Shown here in pieces: positions 47,926 to 56,486 of a stretch of DNA of 64,000 nt. A model generated the notes under the pieces. It saw only the letters and a list, made by a program, of their open reading frames with translations, was not told where the DNA came from and did no database searches. The DNA is from Chloroflexi bacterium AL-N1 (lineage in GTDB: Bacteria > Chloroflexota > Chloroflexia > Chloroflexales > Roseiflexaceae), in contig WYDT01000005.1 of NCBI GenBank assembly GCA_013122435.1, positions 353,434 to 417,433 on the forward strand, written 5' to 3'. A program made the position numbers and the translations under genes. Every line of letters starts with the position of its first letter. Positions within the stretch are counted from its first letter, which is position 1.

Positions 47926-48873
47926 ATGATCCTTACTAATGGGCAGATCATCGTTCAGGGACTAGTCAAACAATATGGTAATTTTGTAGCTGTGGATCAC
48001 GTTTCGTTCACTATACAGCCAGGAGAAATATATGGTTTTTTGGGACCCAATGGCGCCGGTAAAAGCACTACGATCACTATATTGACTACATTGAGCTTAC
48101 CCACACGTGGAAATGTTTGGGTAGGCGGCTATGATGTCGTCACACAGCCGGATCGAGTTCGACGCATTAGTGGTGTGGCACTCCAGGATGTTGGCTTGGA
48201 TCCGACCATGAAACCACTGGAACTGCTTACTTTGCTAAGTCGTACCTTTGGCCTAACCTACAAACAGTCTTTAGAACGTGCATACGAGTTATTGGCCCTC
48301 GTAAAATTGTCCAAATTTATAGATTGTCCTGTGGGGAAGTTCAGTGGCGGGATGAAGCGACGCCTTGACCTGGCCCTAGCGCTGGTACATCGACCACGTA
48401 TCTTATTTTTGGATGAACCGACAACTGGACTGGATCTGTCTAGCCGCCGAGATATCTGGCATGAGGTGCGCTACCTTAACCGAGAATTGGGAACGACAAT
48501 TTTTTTGACGACCCAGTACTTAGAGGAGGCCGATCAATTAGCAGGGCGTATTGCCATCATTAATGAGGGCAAACTTGCGGTAGAAGGTGAACCCTCCGCT
48601 CTAAAGGCCCAGATTGGCAGTGACGCCATCAATATCCGACTGGCCAATAAAAATATGGTCAAGGCGGCCAGAAAGCATCTTCGGGATATGGTCTCCAAGA
48701 TGCAGACAGAAGAGGATGAGTTACGCCTCTATCTGCCTAACGCGGCGGAGTCAGTTGCCGCTGTCGTAAACCGTTTACAGTCTGTTGGCATTCATCCTGG
48801 CGCATTAACTGTCACACAGCCGACACTTGATGATGTTTTCTTACATGTCACCGGACAGCGTTTTAGCCAGTAG
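47926..48873 (+). CDS. ABC exporter ATP-binding subunit (DrrA-like)
   Basis: This 315-residue ATPase has Walker A LGPNGAGKSTT (about 44-54), signature FSGGMKRRLDLA, Walker B ILFLDEPTTGLD and the H-loop region LTTQYLEEADQLAG. The C-terminal extension (about 230-310) is typical of DrrA-like drug and antibiotic exporter ATPases. AAGGGGATAGT precedes the ATG. It pairs with the permease gene that starts 45 bases downstream, forming a two-protein ABC-2 exporter. Confidence 0.93.
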   Translation: MILTNGQIIVQGLVKQYGNFVAVDHVSFTIQPGEIYGFLGPNGAGKSTTITILTTLSLPTRGNVWVGGYDVVTQPDRVRRISGVALQDVGLDPTMKPLELLTLLSRTFGLTYKQSLERAYELLALVKLSKFIDCPVGKFSGGMKRRLDLALALVHRPRILFLDEPTTGLDLSSRRDIWHEVRYLNRELGTTIFLTTQYLEEADQLAGRIAIINEGKLAVEGEPSALKAQIGSDAINIRLANKNMVKAARKHLRDMVSKMQTEEDELRLYLPNAAESVAAVVNRLQSVGIHPGALTVTQPTLDDVFLHVTGQRFSQ

Positions 48874-48918
48874 ACTAAACCTGAGATAGCCATAACTGGA
48901 TAGCGAGAGGAATATAAG

Positions 48919-49752
48919 ATGCAAGTGTCTTTCACTCAATCAAACGAGCCAATGGTCGAACATACACACATAAGAGCGGACAAACAGTCTTTTTTTATGT
49001 CAGTATGGATGATGACGCGTCGCAGTGTGACAGTACTCACACGTACCCCTTTAGAAATCATTGTACCCATCTTACTGGGCATCTTTTTTCTTGTTGTTTA
49101 CGAAAGTTCGCTGCGCGGTGCAGCCGCTCTATTCCTCAAAGGGCAGTCGTATCTAGGTTTTATTCTCCCGCTCTCGGTGATCAGTGCAGGACTGAGTGGG
49201 GCTGGCATTGGCGGCCAAGCAATCATTCGGGATATACAAAGCGGCTTCTTCGACAAACTATTATTAACCCCCATTCATCGTTCTGCATTGCTGCTGGGAC
49301 CTATGATTGCCTGTGCCTTTGCACAAGCACTACAAGCGTTGATTATCATCCTTTTAGCATTGCTATTGGGATTGGAGTCTGCCACTGGATTGGTGGGACT
49401 GCTCGTAGTACTTGGATTGACACTTCTCATTGGTTTGGGATTGAGTGGCTTTGTGATTGGGATTGCGCTGTGCACAAAGAGCGCCGGTGTGACCGGCGCT
49501 TCCACTTTTCTGGTATTTCCTCTCACATTCCTAGCGCCAATTTTTACGCCGCTAGAATTGCTTCAGGGTTGGATTCGTGTGGCAGCCGAGATTAACCCAT
49601 TAACATATATTCTAGAAGTAGGTCGCACACTTATCAATGTTGGGTGGGAGACGGAGATTGTGCTGCACGGTTTCGCTGCACCAATTTTGCTGGCACTTTT
49701 CGGCTTTGGTTTCGCCTATCTCAGTCTTCAAGTGGGAACAAAGCGCCGTTGA
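48919..49752 (+). CDS. ABC-2-type permease (DrrB-like)
   Basis: This 277-residue protein has about six transmembrane helices (about 47-65, 82-105, 130-155, 160-185, 195-215 and 250-270) and the ABC-2 family pattern, with the LSGAGIGGQAIIRDIQSGFFDKLLLTPIHR motif between helices 2 and 3. It forms the membrane channel for the upstream ATPase. GAGGAATATAAG precedes the ATG. The substrate is unknown; the TetR regulator and SDR gene nearby suggest export or detoxification. Confidence 0.92.
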   Translation: MQVSFTQSNEPMVEHTHIRADKQSFFMSVWMMTRRSVTVLTRTPLEIIVPILLGIFFLVVYESSLRGAAALFLKGQSYLGFILPLSVISAGLSGAGIGGQAIIRDIQSGFFDKLLLTPIHRSALLLGPMIACAFAQALQALIIILLALLLGLESATGLVGLLVVLGLTLLIGLGLSGFVIGIALCTKSAGVTGASTFLVFPLTFLAPIFTPLELLQGWIRVAAEINPLTYILEVGRTLINVGWETEIVLHGFAAPILLALFGFGFAYLSLQVGTKRR

Positions 49753-49816
49753 AATATCGAACACCGTCGATTTAACAAAAGCAACGTAAGTTTCATAATC
49801 AGTAAGGAGTAATCAC

Positions 49817-50644
49817 ATGTTTCAAGATCGTATTCGTCAACTGCTCGTTGTAGTCTTTGCCATCCTGCAATTCGTCACGCCCGTTTTCTTCGGTGATATT
49901 TTCGACGAAAGCAGCACTATGTCTGGTCAGCCGATTTACTTTGTTCCAGCAGGCTACACATTTCTAATCTGGAGTGTGATTGTCTTCCTTTCTGCAACAT
50001 ACGCAACATATCAAATTCTGCCAGGACAAACTGAGCGTGTCCTCCACCGCTGCATCGGGTGGTATGTCATGCTCAACACTCTCTTTTTCTCTCTTTGGCT
50101 GTGGGCCGCCGCGCAGCAGGGCACATTTGGAACACCGAACTTTCAGCCCATCTGGATCTTGCTGACTGTGATCATCATCATCGGTATGTTACTGATGAAT
50201 ATCCTTGCCTTCAACCATCTGCGAGCCCTCAAAGGCCAGCTTACCGATCGCGATATGTGGTTGGTGCAGGTTCCCGTATCTGTCTATTTCGGCTGGTTGA
50301 GCGTGGCAACGATCGCTAACACAACAGCGTACCTGTACGGTATTGGTTGGACAGGTGAGCTATGGGGGGTACCGCTGACCGTAGCACTCCTATGTGTGGC
50401 AGCTATCATCACAGGATCGGTACTACTGCTCTTCAATAATATTCAGGGAGCTATTACATACGGAGCGATCATTATCTGGGCTACTATCGGTATAGCTCTG
50501 GAAAATCGTTCCCAATCACTGGCAGTGACCGTAACTGCAGTCTTGGTCGCGGTGACAATTCTTCTGGTCACGATGTACAGTGTGAACCGAGACGGTTCAT
50601 CACATGGATCGGAAGCGAATCAACCTGTAATATTGGGAAGCTAA
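49817..50644 (+). CDS. TspO/MBR-like tryptophan-rich membrane protein
   Basis: This 275-residue protein has seven or eight predicted membrane helices and many Trp residues. The segments PAGYTFLIWSVIV and VPVSVYFGWLSVATIANTTAYL resemble conserved parts of the TspO/tryptophan-rich sensory family, although the protein is longer than the classical 150-180 residue form. The role is unclear; the family binds porphyrins or other small hydrophobic molecules. AAGGAG lies seven bases before the ATG. It is co-directional with the ABC exporter upstream (65-base gap) and the SDR gene downstream (four-base gap). Confidence 0.65.
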   Translation: MFQDRIRQLLVVVFAILQFVTPVFFGDIFDESSTMSGQPIYFVPAGYTFLIWSVIVFLSATYATYQILPGQTERVLHRCIGWYVMLNTLFFSLWLWAAAQQGTFGTPNFQPIWILLTVIIIIGMLLMNILAFNHLRALKGQLTDRDMWLVQVPVSVYFGWLSVATIANTTAYLYGIGWTGELWGVPLTVALLCVAAIITGSVLLLFNNIQGAITYGAIIIWATIGIALENRSQSLAVTVTAVLVAVTILLVTMYSVNRDGSSHGSEANQPVILGS

Positions 50645-50648
50645 CGCG

Positions 50649-51500
50649 ATGTCACGTAAAACCATTCTTATCACTGGTGCGACAAGTGGGATTGGACAAG
50701 CAGCCTCTGCGTTGCTTCTCCAGCACGGTTATCACGTCATCATCGCTGGACGTGATGCTACTAAGACCGTTCATGTCACTGAGTCACTGCGACAACAAAC
50801 TAACTGTGACGCTATTGATTACGTAATTGCGGACCTGAGTTCTCAAGCAGATATCCGTGCCTTGGTGACAAATGTCAAAGCACACTTTGATCGCTTGGAT
50901 GTTCTCATCAACAATGCTGGTTTACAGTTTCTTGCACAGCGAAAGGAGAGCACTGATGGGATTGAAATGCATTTCGCTGTCAACTACCTTGGCACTTTTC
51001 TGCTGACATTGGAGTTGCTCGACCTTTTGGCCGCTACTGGACGTAGCAGCGGACAAAATGCACGTGTGGTGAATACTGCATCTGCCGCACATCGTGTGGG
51101 GCACTTTGGGTTATTCAGTGATCTTCAGAGTGAGCGCTTTTATCATCCGGTGTTTGCATATGGTAAAAGTAAACTAGGCAATATCATGTTTAGCTACGCA
51201 CTGGCACGACGTGTCAAAGGCAAACCAATCACCGTGAATGTCCTTAATCCGGGTACGGTGAATACCAATCCAGGTGTTTCTGACACACCTTTCGTCAAAT
51301 TTGTACAATGCTTTGTATCCGATTTTCTTGTAGAGCCAGAAGTGGGGGCAGCAACGACCGTTTATCTGGCTACCGCTGATGAGATCGCTAATGTGAGTGG
51401 AGGCTATTGGATGAACAAAAAACAGGTTCCCTCTTCTGGCTTTTCTCAGATTGTCGACTATCAAGAACACTTATGGGAGATAAGTCAGGAATTACTGTAA
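50649..51500 (+). CDS. Short-chain dehydrogenase/reductase
   Basis: This 283-residue SDR enzyme has the nucleotide motif ITGATSGIGQAAS (about 7-19), NNAG in INNAGLQ and the catalytic pair in YGKSKLGN (Y-x3-K), with an upstream Ser in NTASAAHRVG. The form resembles the retinol-dehydrogenase/WW-domain oxidoreductase group. It probably acts on an NAD(P)-linked alcohol or ketone. Its ATG is four bases after the TspO-like stop, so it is co-transcribed with the transport operon. Confidence 0.9.
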   Translation: MSRKTILITGATSGIGQAASALLLQHGYHVIIAGRDATKTVHVTESLRQQTNCDAIDYVIADLSSQADIRALVTNVKAHFDRLDVLINNAGLQFLAQRKESTDGIEMHFAVNYLGTFLLTLELLDLLAATGRSSGQNARVVNTASAAHRVGHFGLFSDLQSERFYHPVFAYGKSKLGNIMFSYALARRVKGKPITVNVLNPGTVNTNPGVSDTPFVKFVQCFVSDFLVEPEVGAATTVYLATADEIANVSGGYWMNKKQVPSSGFSQIVDYQEHLWEISQELL

Positions 51501-52877
51501 AATGTAGTAATTGGTTTGGTAAGGGAATATGCATAAAAAGTCAGTATGTATGGCATGATAGCCAATAGAATTTCTCTTGCCGAATCATAACCGCGATTCA
51601 TTGCTAGTTTGCGTCATACTGGTAGTTGTTCCTGTAGTATTCAGAACTGCCCGATAGGTAGTGACACTTGATGCTCCAATCCTGATCACCAACGGCGTCG
51701 ACAGGTATCTTGTAGTATGTCCCCTACCCATCCCTTTCCAAGATTGTGTATATCGACCATCTAATCCCCTCCATAACACATTACGTGTGATGCCCAAGTA
51801 CAATCAACTAGCATGAGTCGACAGGTTTTTGTTCCATAAGTTTGGTCTATGTGTTTGTGTGCACATATCACATCCTGAATCTGCAACTCGGCATATACTC
51901 GTAGTTTACCAGAAGTTGATTAGCCTAAAAGAATGTCTGAGTCTAGGCTATTATCTTACGATTTGGAGTACAGTCATTGCTCAGACACTGTTTCGAGGTG
52001 CACTAGTCCCTGCGAACTAACCCAAACGTGCAGTATCACACGTTAATCAAGGACTCTTACCCATGGGTGGTCATAAAAGGATAGCGCTGGCTCAATGGTA
52101 TATTTATAAGAGGGTTCGAGTGCTTTTTTAAGATCTTACGCTCCAAATTTCTTCATGCAGCCTTATTCTTATCATACGATCAGATTTATGTGAAGTTGGT
52201 CAACAACACCCCAATTTCCCGCCATTGGAGACGTGTTTCCGTCTTCTCTCTGTAGCCCAAAAGCATTTTAGCATGGCACCAACAGAGTTTTGGGTTCTCC
52301 CAGCATACCTCGAATTGTCTCTATAGCATCCTGTAAACCTTTTTTCTAGTTAGTCGCTTCATTTGTGTTAAACATTACTTGCTAGATTATACACATCTGA
52401 GTATATTGATAGGCCATTCTAAAAAGATTCTTACATAGCTTCATACTATAGTAATTCGTTACGAAAACCCGTGCTATTTTAACAAAACCTTATCCACAAA
52501 TATGATATGAAAGCATCGTTTGTTCTATCGAAATCATTCCCAGGCGGGAAAGGAGGGTAATGAATATAGAGCAACTGGAAGATCTTTATCAAGCTATTGA
52601 ATGATACTGTATGAGTGTTTTCACAGGACATGTTCATGTCATACGTTCTCCTAGTACAATCTCCCTGAACACGAGACCATGAGCGTAAGTGGTTATCCGA
52701 TGGAGTGAGCACGTTGCCTCACTTGTTATACACCTTTCCCGGCGTATGTGTGTCCGTGATGACCATAGAACAGGTGTAGTACGTAAATATGTCGTATGTA
52801 GCAATCTGAATTTGTACATCATCATATATCATATACTATCACCACGAAATATGTGGGGTGGTCGGGAGAAATACGTC
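51501..52877. other. Long A/T-rich gap without a convincing gene
   Basis: About 1.4 kb on both strands lacks any frame that looks like a protein. Frames that are open (for example 51585-51803 on the minus strand) have random composition and no ribosome site. A tRNA-like fragment near 52084-52128 (GGCTCAATGGTA and GGTTCGAG) lacks an anticodon arm and paired stems. A 14-codon frame with a good ribosome site is described separately (52560-52604). The region may be a decayed locus. Confidence 0.5.
52560..52604 (+). CDS. Possible 14-residue peptide or truncated gene start
   Basis: AAAGGAGGG lies just before an ATG that opens MNIEQLEDLYQAIE and then a stop. The peptide is a plausible amphipathic helix and could be the preserved N-terminus of a lost protein. 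It is not enough to name a product; chance is the main alternative. Confidence 0.2.
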   Translation: MNIEQLEDLYQAIE

Positions 52878-54491
52878 GTGGTTCATACAAATACACCTAA
52901 ACCAAATCCGTACGAAATCTACATTGCATTGCAACCGCTAGCACAACTCTGGTATTCCGAGTCACACTGGCCGTTACAGACAACGGTAATGTGCGCTTTT
53001 CAGTCGATAGAGTTGATGCTTCGGCTGATTGATGAGGTGGCAACGGCCTATGCAACATGGTTGTTTCCTGAGCGCCGTCTGGAGCGATTGACAGCCGTAT
53101 TGTTGGATGAATACCGTTTGACGGCACGTCTTCTCAAAGAGATGACGACCTCTGATGCTCTGGTATTTGCCCCTGCCTATACTGACGTATCGCCAGGGCT
53201 TGAGACGCTCGCATTGCTTCAATGCACGCAGGTACAGGAGATCAGCGATCAGTTTTTCATCCTGTTCAAAGATTTGCCATTTTCCATTGGTATCGAAGAA
53301 CAACTAAACACCCTTCGCCAGCAGAAAGGGTTGGGCCGTTACCCCTTGAGCGATAAACCTGTGCTCGATTATGCGCGTATCGTTGCGCCGGAGCAGGTTT
53401 TTGCTAATCGGCCAGATGAGTTCTGTGGTTCTGAGGAGCATCTGTTTATTACTGCTCATCAAAGTATCGAGTGCTGGATGTATTTAGTTCATCGCCTGAT
53501 GGTTGTTGCAACAACTGAGGCCAAGAGTGGCCACTGGCTTGCAGCTGCACGACATATTGAGCATGCATCGCAGTGTGTGTATATGACAGCTGAAATCGGT
53601 GAGTTGCTCAACCTGATGACACTGGCCGATTTTCAACCGCTGCGTGTGCAGCTTCGCGAAGCCAGTGGTGCACAATCGAAAGCCGTACAACAGCTCCCAC
53701 GGCTCGCTGACGCTGCGTACCAACCGCTGCAGGATGCTCTTGCTGATGAAGCGCTTCCCATGCTCCACGTACTCGAGTCGCCTGCTCAGTACCGAGGGTA
53801 TTATGGCTACATTGATGCCCTGAAGAACTTTTCCAAGCAGTGCCAGGATTTTTTGTTTCGACACTACACTCTTACGCTGTCGGTTATGGGGACGAACACG
53901 CTTGGTTCATTAGGCTATCGTATCAACACAATGGTCGAGCGGGCGGCGACCCCCTTGCTCAAAGACATCAATCAGGCGCAACACGACTATGTGATTATTA
54001 CGAATTTTCGCTATGGGAAAAACTCTGGCAAAATCATTTTACAGCGGGAATTGGCTGCTGGTTACCATTCCATGCCAGGCCGTGTTGATGGCATGCAGGA
54101 CGCGGCAATCCTGCATCAGCGTGTGAAAGACTACTTTCATTGTATCGAAACACGTGATGGTGATGCATGGGTAGGTCTTTTTGATCAAGAACAGGGTCAG
54201 TTTTGCGACTCGCCTGGTAGCAAGCCGTATGTCGGAGCCAAAAAGCTACATGTATTTATCGACTCGGTCTTTGATACCTTTGCAACTATCAAAGCGTCGC
54301 TCAACGATCTCGTGATTGAGGGCAATCAAGTCTCGGTTACCTGGCAATTCGACAATACGACCTATAGTGGTCAACGGGTTGTCTATGGAGGTGTTGAACG
54401 ATTTACGTTTAATGATCAGGGGTCGATTATGTCTGCTACGGCCATCTGGAATCCTGCCGATATTGCCCGTCAACTATGGCCTGCTGCGTAG
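52878..54491 (+). CDS. Tryptophan 2,3-dioxygenase-like domain fused to an NTF2/SnoaL-like domain
   Basis: The 537-residue protein combines two folds. Residues about 10-395 are a helical TDO-like domain: FITAHQSIECW (His194, matching the distal-His HQ..ELWF motif), FQPLRVQLREASGAQS (matching the ASGFQS motif) and FRHYTLTLSVMGTNTLGSLGY (His329 at the position of the haem ligand, followed by the GTGGSSG-like loop). Residues about 415-535 are an NTF2/SnoaL-like cone (VKDYFHCIETRDGDAWVGLF...). The pairing suggests a haem enzyme for an indole or tryptophan-derived step, possibly in secondary metabolism, but the substrate is unknown. The GTG at 52878 has GGGAG nine bases upstream; an ATG at 52851 and an open frame to 52689 lack one. 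It is convergent with the PKS operon. Confidence 0.82.
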   Translation: MVHTNTPKPNPYEIYIALQPLAQLWYSESHWPLQTTVMCAFQSIELMLRLIDEVATAYATWLFPERRLERLTAVLLDEYRLTARLLKEMTTSDALVFAPAYTDVSPGLETLALLQCTQVQEISDQFFILFKDLPFSIGIEEQLNTLRQQKGLGRYPLSDKPVLDYARIVAPEQVFANRPDEFCGSEEHLFITAHQSIECWMYLVHRLMVVATTEAKSGHWLAAARHIEHASQCVYMTAEIGELLNLMTLADFQPLRVQLREASGAQSKAVQQLPRLADAAYQPLQDALADEALPMLHVLESPAQYRGYYGYIDALKNFSKQCQDFLFRHYTLTLSVMGTNTLGSLGYRINTMVERAATPLLKDINQAQHDYVIITNFRYGKNSGKIILQRELAAGYHSMPGRVDGMQDAAILHQRVKDYFHCIETRDGDAWVGLFDQEQGQFCDSPGSKPYVGAKKLHVFIDSVFDTFATIKASLNDLVIEGNQVSVTWQFDNTTYSGQRVVYGGVERFTFNDQGSIMSATAIWNPADIARQLWPAA

Positions 54492-54556
54492 CTTCATCCA
54501 AAGGCAGTGGTGTGTGGGTGGCGTTGGTAAAACTGATGTGCCACCCACAGTCCATG

Positions 54557-55723
54557 TTACAACAATGTGCCAACGTTGAAGTCACGGGCATGCCGTGGTA
54601 CCCGAGTAGCCTGCACGGCTTTTGTCGCCAGAAAAGGCATCAGATTGCCTAACGACAGCAGTACGTTGGATCGTATGGGCTGACTCAATAGTGTTTGGAA
54701 CCAGCGACCAAAACGTAGTGGACGGTCGAGTTCGTGATGCCACATCTGCGTATAACGCTGTTCCCACTCAGCTAATGAGCACTCACCGCTCAGGAAGGCA
54801 TGTGCGAGTGGAGCACACATCTCTGCCGACCGGATGGCCATGGCCATGCCATCGCCACACAACGGGGGAATCATCGTCACTGCGTCGCCAACCCTCGCGA
54901 CGCCATCCCAGGGCATGGGCAGCCGTCGAACGTCGACCGGAGCCACGGCGACCTGTGTATCGGGAAGCTTGGTGCCTGCTGCCAGACGCTGCCCTAAAGA
55001 TGGGTTCCACTGGCAGATCGCCTCAAGCATCGCATCATGTGAGGCACCAACAGAGCGAAACGCTGCCCGCGTCGAGAGCAAACACAGATTCACCCGTCCG
55101 CCTTCCACCGGCGCGACTCCGGCATAGCCACCTGGAAACAGATAGATTTCTACCCGCTGGGGCATAGTGATGCCTTCATAGTGACATTTGATCCCGACAT
55201 GTGATTGATAATCGTCGAGGTCAGTTCGGTCTGAGGTGGTACGTAGTCCAACGGGAGGGTGCCGACCACACGCCGCGATAGCCGTTCGGGACTGGAGTGT
55301 ATAGCGCCCCTCCTGAGTCCGCACTTCAACGGTACAACCCTCGTCATTGGTCGTCACATCGCCAACGGTTGCGCCGGTTCGTGTGTCTGCACCGGCCTGC
55401 GCTGCTGTCTCCAGAAGCACTTGATCAAGCACAAAACGGCTGAGACCCCATGCTTGTCCCGGCAGCCCCACACGCATATTGATCCCTGAGGCAGTGGTCA
55501 ACTGGGCGTGATCCATGTGGATGGGTGACAGGTTAGCCACTGTATCGTAGAGACCCAACGCCCGAAGACTAATCTGCGACTCAGGGGAAAGGAATTCACC
55601 ACAGACTTTATGTTGGGGTAGGTGACGTCGCTCTAAAAGCACCACATCCCATCCCTGACGGCTTAACACGGTTGCCAGACAACTCCCGGCCAGTCCTGCA
55701 CCGATAATAATAAGGTCATGCAT
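54557..55723 (-). CDS. FAD-dependent oxidoreductase of the geranylgeranyl-reductase/hydroxylase type
   Basis: This 388-residue flavoprotein has the FAD motif DLIIIGAGLAGSCLATVLSRQG, the HKVCGEFLSP segment (also seen in geranylgeranyl-reductase-like proteins), and the second FAD motif ARVGDAVTMIPPLCGDGMAMAI. It is the third gene of the operon with the methyltransferase and the type III PKS. By analogy with the Streptomyces Srs system, such a flavoprotein could hydroxylate the polyketide ring to a quinone. I start it at the ATG at 55723, overlapping the previous stop by eight bases; an ATG at 55735 adds four residues. Confidence 0.83.
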   Translation of the reverse strand: MHDLIIIGAGLAGSCLATVLSRQGWDVVLLERRHLPQHKVCGEFLSPESQISLRALGLYDTVANLSPIHMDHAQLTTASGINMRVGLPGQAWGLSRFVLDQVLLETAAQAGADTRTGATVGDVTTNDEGCTVEVRTQEGRYTLQSRTAIAACGRHPPVGLRTTSDRTDLDDYQSHVGIKCHYEGITMPQRVEIYLFPGGYAGVAPVEGGRVNLCLLSTRAAFRSVGASHDAMLEAICQWNPSLGQRLAAGTKLPDTQVAVAPVDVRRLPMPWDGVARVGDAVTMIPPLCGDGMAMAIRSAEMCAPLAHAFLSGECSLAEWEQRYTQMWHHELDRPLRFGRWFQTLLSQPIRSNVLLSLGNLMPFLATKAVQATRVPRHARDFNVGTLL

Positions 55724-56486
55724 AAAGGTTCTCATTGTCTAGGTTATGTTTTGTTGGTTGTTCCACGTTGCCAATCCCTGGTACAACAACCAGATAGCGA
55801 AACATAGGTCGCCACTGGTAGCGCAATTGCTCTAAACCGGGTGTGGTTCGCAACTGCTCAAAGTCGGCTGGGCGAAAACCACGTCGAACTGATAGTGGCG
55901 CATCGTGTCGAATCATACGGTTGCGCGACAGCAGGCGTGTAAGCAGCCAGATGCTGCCCCAGGCGAGGAAATGGCGATGGAGATCGTTGATAACCACGCC
56001 CAGCCGTGCTGCTCGCGCCATGGCTAGTACAACTGAAGGCAGTTGTTCAGCAGAAAAGTGGTGTGCGACCAGCGACGCCGTCACGATATCAATGCTCTGT
56101 ACAGGTATGTGAAACAGATCGCCCTGCTGCACCTGTACTCGTGGTTCGTCCTGGTAATATGCAGCGGCGGCAGCACATGTTTCTGGATGGAGATCAAGCA
56201 GGATGAGGCGGAGCTGAATGCGACGGCGGGTGGCCCAACGCAGCAGTAAGCGGTTGCCATCGCCGGTACCTGCTCCAACATCGAGGATGGTGAGCGTGGA
56301 TGGAGCGCCTGCCTGCCGCCACAAACGGTTAACACCCTCCAGAGTCGGCCATGCTGCTCCCAACCAGGTGTTGATGTTGCGTAACTGCATCAACGCCTCA
56401 GCCAGTTCATAGCCGCCGATGGAGTAATCGTCCATAAGCTCTGGTGCGTCTGACCGCTGCGTCAGGTCAGGAAACGCTTTTAACAT
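55716..56486 (-). CDS. Class I SAM-dependent methyltransferase of the PKS operon
   Basis: This 256-residue methyltransferase has motif I ILDVGAGTGDGNRLLLR and an acidic residue at LLDLHPETC, followed by QQGDLFHIP and ASLVAHHFS. The ATG at 56486 has GGAAGCGC upstream, and it overlaps the PKS stop by 20 bases, so translation is coupled. It resembles methylases encoded next to type III PKS genes and probably methylates the product. It is a soluble class I enzyme; the membrane methylases used in some phenolic-lipid operons are unrelated. Confidence 0.85.
   Translation of the reverse strand: MLKAFPDLTQRSDAPELMDDYSIGGYELAEALMQLRNINTWLGAAWPTLEGVNRLWRQAGAPSTLTILDVGAGTGDGNRLLLRWATRRRIQLRLILLDLHPETCAAAAAYYQDEPRVQVQQGDLFHIPVQSIDIVTASLVAHHFSAEQLPSVVLAMARAARLGVVINDLHRHFLAWGSIWLLTRLLSRNRMIRHDAPLSVRRGFRPADFEQLRTTPGLEQLRYQWRPMFRYLVVVPGIGNVEQPTKHNLDNENLYA

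Noticed and set aside
52084..52128. tRNA-like text with GGCTCAATGGTA and GGTTCGAG
   Set aside because: There is no anticodon arm and neither the T-stem nor the acceptor stem can pair, so it is not a tRNA and only a weak candidate for a remnant.
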